DNA of 64,000 nucleotides from Tetradesmus obliquus (lineage: Eukaryota; Chlorophyta; Chlorophyceae; Sphaeropleales; Scenedesmaceae). The stretch covers positions 2,688,501-2,752,500 of the forward strand of contig CP126191.1 of the NCBI GenBank assembly GCA_030272155.1. Direction: 5' to 3'. Numbering within the stretch: position 1 is the stretch's first letter; each line of letters begins with the position of its first letter. The translations under genes were made by a program, and so were the position numbers. A model generated the notes under the pieces. The model saw only the letters and a list, made by a program, of their open reading frames with translations. It searched no databases and was not told where the DNA came from. Below, one piece after another: positions 59,201-64,000 of the stretch.

Positions 59201-59643
59201 CTGGTTTGCACTGCAGAGAAAGGCAGCACACCGGCCAGCACAGCTGATGGCTGGGGTGCAGCTATGAGTGAAGAGCTGATTGAGCGCGGCAATACGATGT
59301 AGGGGAGGCACAACAACTCTGAATACAAGCGTCGCTGAGCAGTGCTGCATGCACAGCCCCACACATGCTCCTGCAGCTCTGCTGACTGCACTGCACATTC
59401 ACTGAGCACAGCCGTGCTGTAACTGCCACGACTTACCCCGTAGATCAACCTCTTGCCAGCTGAACATGCAATTGAGTTTGAATACTCTTGCGCCATCCAA
59501 AACTTCATGCCTTCCAGCTCCCACTGAAGTCGCTCATCATCATCCTCTGCGCTGCTGCTTGCAGCCCGCAGCTCTGCCAGCAGCGTTGTGTATCGGCTAA
59601 AACGCGCTGACCGTGTTGCGTATTGTGGATATGCGGCAAGCAT
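55524..59643 (-). CDS. MYND-type zinc-finger protein, long, apparently frameshifted and with an incomplete finger
   Basis: The gene starts near 59643. Exons I can place are 59643-59437, one from 59151, 58904-58700, 58372-58302, a segment near 57795-57220, one ending at 56859, and 56610-55524. The product is mostly helical with Gln and Ser runs. The last placed exon gives CCNAPGCTNLANFSELEVVG then CTCSGCKTAR, the first half of a MYND finger in the form common in green algae. The second half (Tyr-Cys...His-x3-Cys) is not found: past the donor at 55524 the frame reads on to a stop at 55283 with only a degenerate Cys/His pattern. The reading frame also changes at the 37-nt palindrome at 57183-57219 with no splice sites that fit. 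It may be a pseudogene or contain an assembly fold-back. MYND proteins usually bind proline-rich partners. Confidence 0.62.
57183..57219. repeat. 18+18 perfect inverted repeat with 1-nt spacer inside MYND gene coding sequence
   Basis: GCAGCGGCAGAGAGGGGC (57183-57200), T, then GCCCCTCTCTGCCGCTGC (57202-57219). The good reading frame on the minus strand is different on the two sides. Confidence 0.85.
58359..58491 (-). repeat. duplicated acceptor plus exon start, 97-bp step (MYND gene)
   Basis: GCTGCAG then GCTTCCTRTCAGCC (minus strand) occurs at the exon start 58372 and about 97 bp upstream. Both copies would splice in phase 1. Confidence 0.6.
58875..59060 (-). repeat. duplicated acceptor plus exon start, 131-bp step (MYND gene)
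   Basis: The acceptor and first ~40 bp of the exon encoding SIAPDVQQLFTTCVST occur at 58904 and again at 59035 (SIAPDVQQLFKTCVST). Both are preceded by a similar CTCCTCTGYGTCT tract. Confidence 0.75.
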
Positions 59644-60699
59644 GGCTGCTGGCTGCCCGGAGATGCGCCAGCGGCAGCAGCAGCAGCAGCAACAAGTGTC
59701 TGCACTAGCTAGTACACCAGCCAGCAGGATCGGCCCTTCCTAGCAGCCAGCTAGAACGTGATGACTTATCGATGTCGCACATTTCTATCTGTAAGAGATC
59801 TGCTGCCGCACGGAGTTCGCCAGACTCTAGAAGAGCGGTGAATAGGACGACTTCCAATGTAAGGAGTTGCTTCCCGAGTTAGCTGCACAAATTATACGGC
59901 AAAAACTAAAAGTGGTGGTCCTTGAACAGGCTGGAAGTCCTTGAAAGGCGGTCGAGCCAATGGCTCCAGCCTCTTCACCAAACCCTACTGAGTAAACACT
60001 GTTACAGGCCTGACAGTGACCAGTTTGCACAGCAACCAAAGGCCATTGCCACGCAAAGGACAGGACGGCGCATCTCATTTGCATTTTTACAGCCCAGGCC
60101 TGCAAAGCTGACCTGTCAAGGCACTGCAGTGTCAGGCCTGCATCATGACGCGCACAGGCCTGCACTTGTGGTGCAGACCTGGCGCATGGTATAGAGAATT
60201 GCAGGGAAGACAATACATACTGCAATAGCCGCATGCAACATCTTGCTCACTCAAATATCCAGAAGGGCCCCCTGCATGGTGCATGCACGCATGTAGTCAG
60301 CACAAGTAGGCCTACCACCGACAAGATGATTATGCAGGAAAATAATCAACAGGACAGGCAGGGCTGCACCACCTTGGCACCATGCAAGGCACCAACCGTA
60401 GCAGTGCAATCCAGCCAGCAACACAAGTGTGCAGCTGCTTGTCATGATAAGCGCCCACTATGAAACAGCACGTGCTGTTGACAATAACCCAGCGGTTGCC
60501 TGCAAAACTTGCAGTGATGCAGCCAAAGCGATGCTGCATCATGCCCTCTCCAGCTGCTCCACGCAGCACAGCTTGGCGTGGCACCATGCTGCTGCTGCTG
60601 CTGCTGCTGCTGCATCAAGAGCCCTGTTGTTGGTACGGCAGGACCCATATCTAACTATCATTCCTCCTCTCTCAAATTCCTCAACATCCCATCCTTCCT
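59644..60699. other. intergenic, about 1 kb
   Basis: No exon found on either strand. A (CTG)n run lies at 60586-60612. It holds the promoter of the MYND gene and the 3' flank of the S1 gene. Confidence 0.5.
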
Positions 60700-60960
60700 C
60701 ACATCAACTGCCGATACATCTCCTCCATGTCTGACACCTCAAGACAAAAAGAGCACTGTGATGATGCAGATCCACAGGAATTCGCGCAGCAAACAGTTCC
60801 TGTCCTCACATCGACTGCCGGTATATCTCACTCATGCCTGCCACCTCAAGACAAAAAGAGCACTGTGAATGATGCAGATCCACAGGAATTCGCGCAGAAA
60901 ACAGTTCCTGCCCTCACATCGACTGCCGGTACATCTCCTCCATGTCCGCCACCTCGCGCC
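60700..60960 (-). repeat. triplicated 3' end of the S1-domain gene, 107-108-bp step
   Basis: The last codons and stop of the S1 gene (DMEEMYRQSM plus TGA, at 60914-60943) recur at about 60806 (GMSEIYRQSM) and 60699 (DMEEMYRQLM). The stop is kept in each copy, and the spacer contains CAAGACAAAAAGAGCACTGT. Confidence 0.8.
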
Positions 60961-62128
60961 GCACCCCGCTTAGCTTAATCAGCTTGCGCGGCTTGTCCAT
61001 GCTCGCCACATAAAACGGCTGCAGCGTGCCGATCTGTGCGGCCGTCTCAGGCAGCGCGTGGTTGCTCTCAAGCAGCGCCACATACCCGGCTACACCCACC
61101 GCATATCCCTTTGTCGTCACATTCAGGATCCGGCCAGTCACCATTTTGCCAGATCGCATGCGCGTCTCCAGCTCATCCCACACAAGCTTTGCCCGCACAT
61201 CACCCGGAATGCCAACTGGCTCCAGCTGTGTGTCGCCGTAGGGTGTGGCGCAGGCGGCGAGGCGGAGCTTCACGTAGTCACCTGGCAGTAGCTCGGGGCT
61301 GCTTCGCTGGATGGGCTGGCCGGATGCGGAGTATGGTGTGGCGGCTGCGAGCTCCTGCAGGGGGGTGCAATTGAGTGGATGTGATGTGTGACTAATTGCC
61401 GATGATGGTGTTGCTGTCAGTCAGCTGGAGATGTGATGATGGCGTCGCTGATGGCTACGGCTTATCTCAACTGCTGCTGGTGTGCAGCGTTGGCGGTGAC
61501 GCTGCCCTGGAGTCGCCAGCAGGAGTTGCTCTACTCGCCAACCCAACCCCCAACAAGCTGCCTGCTGCTGCTGGCGTGGGCTGCCATTGCCGCTACGGCT
61601 GCAACGGCGCTCTTGTGCACACACTAGCCGCACAGTCCAGCACAACATGACGTCTTGCTGCACCTGATGCGTTTGTGGCTGCGCATCGCTGTCCCAAGGC
61701 CGCACCTGCTTTGACACCCAGTTCAGGCCGTAGTACCCCGGGTCAACCAGCACCTGCTGCCGCGTGCTGCGCAGCACCTTGGCCAGAATGACCTGGCCCT
61801 GCAGCTGCGGCTGCGAGATATTAAAGCGCCGGAATATCGCGAGGCTCTCCCGCTGCGTACTGCTGAGGAGCCTGTCACTACTGACTGTGGACTGCGGCAC
61901 CGCCTGGAGTTCGGCTTGAGTGATGATTTCAGCTGCTTGGCTAGCGAGAGGCGTGCTGCTGCTGCTGTGGAAGGATGCGTGAAGGGTTGATAGTAGGAGT
62001 CTGCAGAAGGCGGGGCAGGGCTGCTGTACGCTGCCGCATGCTGCTGCTTGGGCCGCTGCTGCTACTGCTGCTGCTGCATGTAAGCTGGTTGGACTGTGCC
62101 GTCCAGATAACAGCAGAGCGCCCAGCAT
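60914..62128 (-). CDS. S1-domain RNA-binding protein, candidate mitochondrial ribosomal protein bS1m
   Basis: Two exons, 62128-61706 and 61354-60914, phase 0 junction, 287 residues. The N-terminus (MLGALLLSGRHSPTSLHAAA) is hydrophobic then Arg/Ser/His-containing, compatible with a mitochondrial presequence. Exon 1 ends in a first beta-barrel-like segment (LQGQVILAKVLRSTRQQVLV). Exon 2 has VWDELETRMRSGKMVTGRIL followed by TTKGYAVGVAGYVALLESNH, the strand pattern of an S1 domain (VxGxI..., GyaVgv.G). Its short length, pairing of two S1-like units and likely targeting resemble organellar bS1 proteins; a translation-factor or RNA-processing role is the alternative. The 3' end has been tandemly copied twice downstream. 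Confidence 0.62.
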
Positions 62129-62539
62129 TGCGATGTGTCTTCGATACAAGAAAAGCTTGGCTGGCAGGCAGAGTATTTGAAGGAAGTGCTGGGCTTGTGG
62201 GTGACTTGTACAGCAGACGAGTGCGACAGGTGTGTCGGCAAACGGCAAGGCGATGATAGTTTATCTCGTTATGAACATAGGCGTCTGGCAATTGATCGGG
62301 GACGGCCTTGCGAGAATGAACCGAAGCTCAGGTGTGTGCGGGCTCAAGCAGAATGACAAGTACAACGAAGCTGTACTACACTATGGGCTTATGATAAGCA
62401 AGATCTACTCAAGCTATTGCATGGTATGACATTTCAAGCTGGTGATCTGGTGTGCAGCGTCTGCTAACTCCTTGGTGTCGCAACATCTGCCGAGACAGCA
62501 TGCATTGTACACACAGGCCTGCTGGCCCTGTTTTCAGCA

Positions 62540-63998
62540 GAAGAACATGCGTGTTTCACTGCTCCAAGGGGTTTGGAGCTGCTGCACCCAAGCAGAAAGC
62601 CGGCAAGGCCAGCAAAGGGACTGCCAAAACACCACAGCAGGTGCGCACCAGGCCACCCATGGTCTTGCACAACATGCGCATGCCAAGACTGTCGCTTGAG
62701 ACATGAAAACACTTTGCAGCTGCTATCTTTGCATGCTGGTGCAGCTGTATAGTAGCCAACCCCACCTGTATCACTGGGCTGCAGCAGCAGACACTTGCTG
62801 CACAGCAGCATGCCACAGACATGCACAGCAGCAGCAGCACTTGCCAGCAAGTGCACACCAGTTGCAGCTAAACTCAGCAGCCTCAACTACTACCTTCTGC
62901 TCCACCACTGCAACTTCAGTTCTGCTGCTACCATGCGGACAGCACCCCCCTGCAGCTGCTGTCAAAAAACTCACTCGGCTGGGGCTCTTGCCGCTGCCCC
63001 ACACCAGCAACAACACACAAATCCTGGCAAAAACGTGTTTAACCATGTCTCATTTATGGTTTCTATCATGCTGACTGGCTGCCTGTTCATGCATGCCACT
63101 GCTGTGTGGCCACATCAGGCTGCTGATCAGGCCCTGGCAGAGGCAGCCAAGTCCCTGAGCATGTCTCATGTATGCTTGTCAGTAAGCTGACTGGCTGCCT
63201 CATTCACATTGGCTGCTGCTGTGTGGCCACACCAGGCTGCTGATCAGGCCCTGGCAGAGGCAGCCAAGTCTCGGCCCAATGTGCGGCCCATCAACCCAAA
63301 AGAGGCAGCCAGGGGCAAGGTGGACTACGTGCAGGTGGGCTGACGCAGTACGTTATGCACAACAGGGTGTTGCTTATGTATGTGAGTGTGTGTACTCAAA
63401 CCAGCAGGTATTTAAGTTCACGTGCTTTGTCTCACACTCGGCGTCAGAACTGCCAGACAAGGGTTGGCCTGGTGTGGCCGGTGCTGAGGTGCCACAGCAG
63501 CAGTCCACACCAGCAGCCGCTCAGCAACACGGCCTCAATGCATCTGCTTGCTGCCTTGTCAGCTTGCCAGCCCACCCTTGCTGCCTGTTTCATATACCAA
63601 TTGTGTTATTGGAAATGGCTGTCACTGCATTGTGCACCGCCCGCCTGGCAGGTCAAGGACTGGGCTGATGGCAATGCAGCAGACCTAGGGGAGCTGCAGG
63701 TGCTGCCCGACAGCTACGCCACAGCATACACAGCAGCAGGCAGCAGCGGCAGCAGCAGCAGCACGGCGGGCGGCAGCAATGCGGCGACAGCAGCAGCAGC
63801 GGAAGGGCCTTTCTACCAGCAGCTGGCGCGGCATGCGCAATACCTTGAGGTATGCAAGGCCCGCCAAGAAGTGTTTGATCTGTGCTGCTGCTGCTGCTGC
63901 TGATTCAGCTCTCAGAGCACCTCAGAGCTTGCTTGCACCATTTGCTAAATGTCAGCTGCTGGATCGCCATGTGTGCCGCACACTGTACTCATTCTTGC
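62540..63998 (+). CDS. unknown protein, 5' part of a gene running off the right edge
   Basis: Recognisable exons: about 62540-62640 (Lys-rich: PKQKAGKASKGTAKTPQQ), 63236-63334 (AADQALAEAAKSRPNVRPIN to DYVQ), 63652-63849 (VKDWADGNAADLGELQVLPD then Ser/Ala-rich to FYQQLARHAQYLE). A further acceptor follows a (CTG)n tract at about 63907. Splice sites are good (GTGCGC, GTGGGC, GTATGC donors). The start lies upstream, perhaps at 62253 or nearby, in the promoter region shared with the S1 gene. I do not recognise the family; the first exon's basic Lys/Ala composition suggests an unstructured head. Confidence 0.55.
63063..63300 (+). repeat. duplicated acceptor plus exon start, 117-bp step
   Basis: GTGTGGCCACAYCAG then GCTGCTGATCAGGCCCTGGC occurs with exon starts at about 63119 and 63236. 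The first copy reads SLSMSH then reaches a GTATGC donor-like site; the second continues into the likely real exon. Confidence 0.7.
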
Positions 63999-64000
63999 GC

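Overview
The window looks like nuclear DNA of a green alga (Chlorophyta). The evidence is many short exons with GT-AG introns, very heavy CAG/CTG trinucleotide runs (Gln/Ser/Ala tracts in proteins, CTG runs before 3' splice sites), TTTAGGG-type telomeric motifs, and plant/algal protein families. A Scenedesmaceae-like alga (Sphaeropleales) would fit, but that placement is inference from composition and style.

Layout. Bases 1-581 hold the 3' end of an unidentified Ala-rich gene. From 600 to 7,600 there is no intact gene: the stretch holds minisatellites, a head-to-head telomere-like block (1936-1998) and two decayed LINE retrotransposon ends. From 7,619 to 16,973 (minus) lies one 13-exon gene whose exon phases all close. 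It encodes about 1,848 residues: an unrecognised N-terminal region, a DEDDy 3'-5' exonuclease domain and a SpoIIIAA/Ycf45-type P-loop ATPase. A divergent promoter region separates it from a plus-strand hot-dog acyl-CoA thioesterase (17,896-20,014). A low-complexity Gln/Asp protein follows (about 22,064-22,786).

From 24.5 to 33.3 kb come a zinc-less quinone oxidoreductase (minus), an organelle-targeted METTL7-like methyltransferase (plus) and an ARMC6 orthologue (minus). Divergent from ARMC6 is the 14-exon small-subunit processome protein UTP13/TBL3 (33,596-41,091). A 768-bp non-autonomous hAT element with a perfect 8-bp target duplication (41,484-42,251) lies between UTP13 and a CID7-like PAM2/CUE/DUF1771/Smr gene. 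Next come an unknown helical protein with a C-terminal membrane anchor, a YfcE/MJ0936-type metallophosphoesterase (minus), an XBAT34/35-like ankyrin-RING ubiquitin ligase (plus), a long MYND-finger protein that appears damaged (minus), an S1-domain protein that may be a mitochondrial ribosomal protein (minus), and the 5' part of an unknown plus-strand gene running off the right edge. Most are housekeeping genes (rRNA and mRNA metabolism, organelle function, ubiquitin system) with no operon-like link; several pairs are head-to-head with short shared promoter regions.

The most striking signal is structural. At about eleven places in nine genes, a segment of roughly 100-135 bp (or about twice that) straddling a splice site or stop codon is tandemly duplicated. 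In the exonuclease gene this has produced three alternative copies of the exon carrying the catalytic DxE motif. All three copies fit the same phase slot (0 to 1) and have lengths of 1 modulo 3, which is the signature of mutually exclusive exons; one copy lacks the catalytic residues. A second exon has three stacked acceptors at 132- and 135-bp spacing. The oxidoreductase has a phase-compatible alternative terminal exon.
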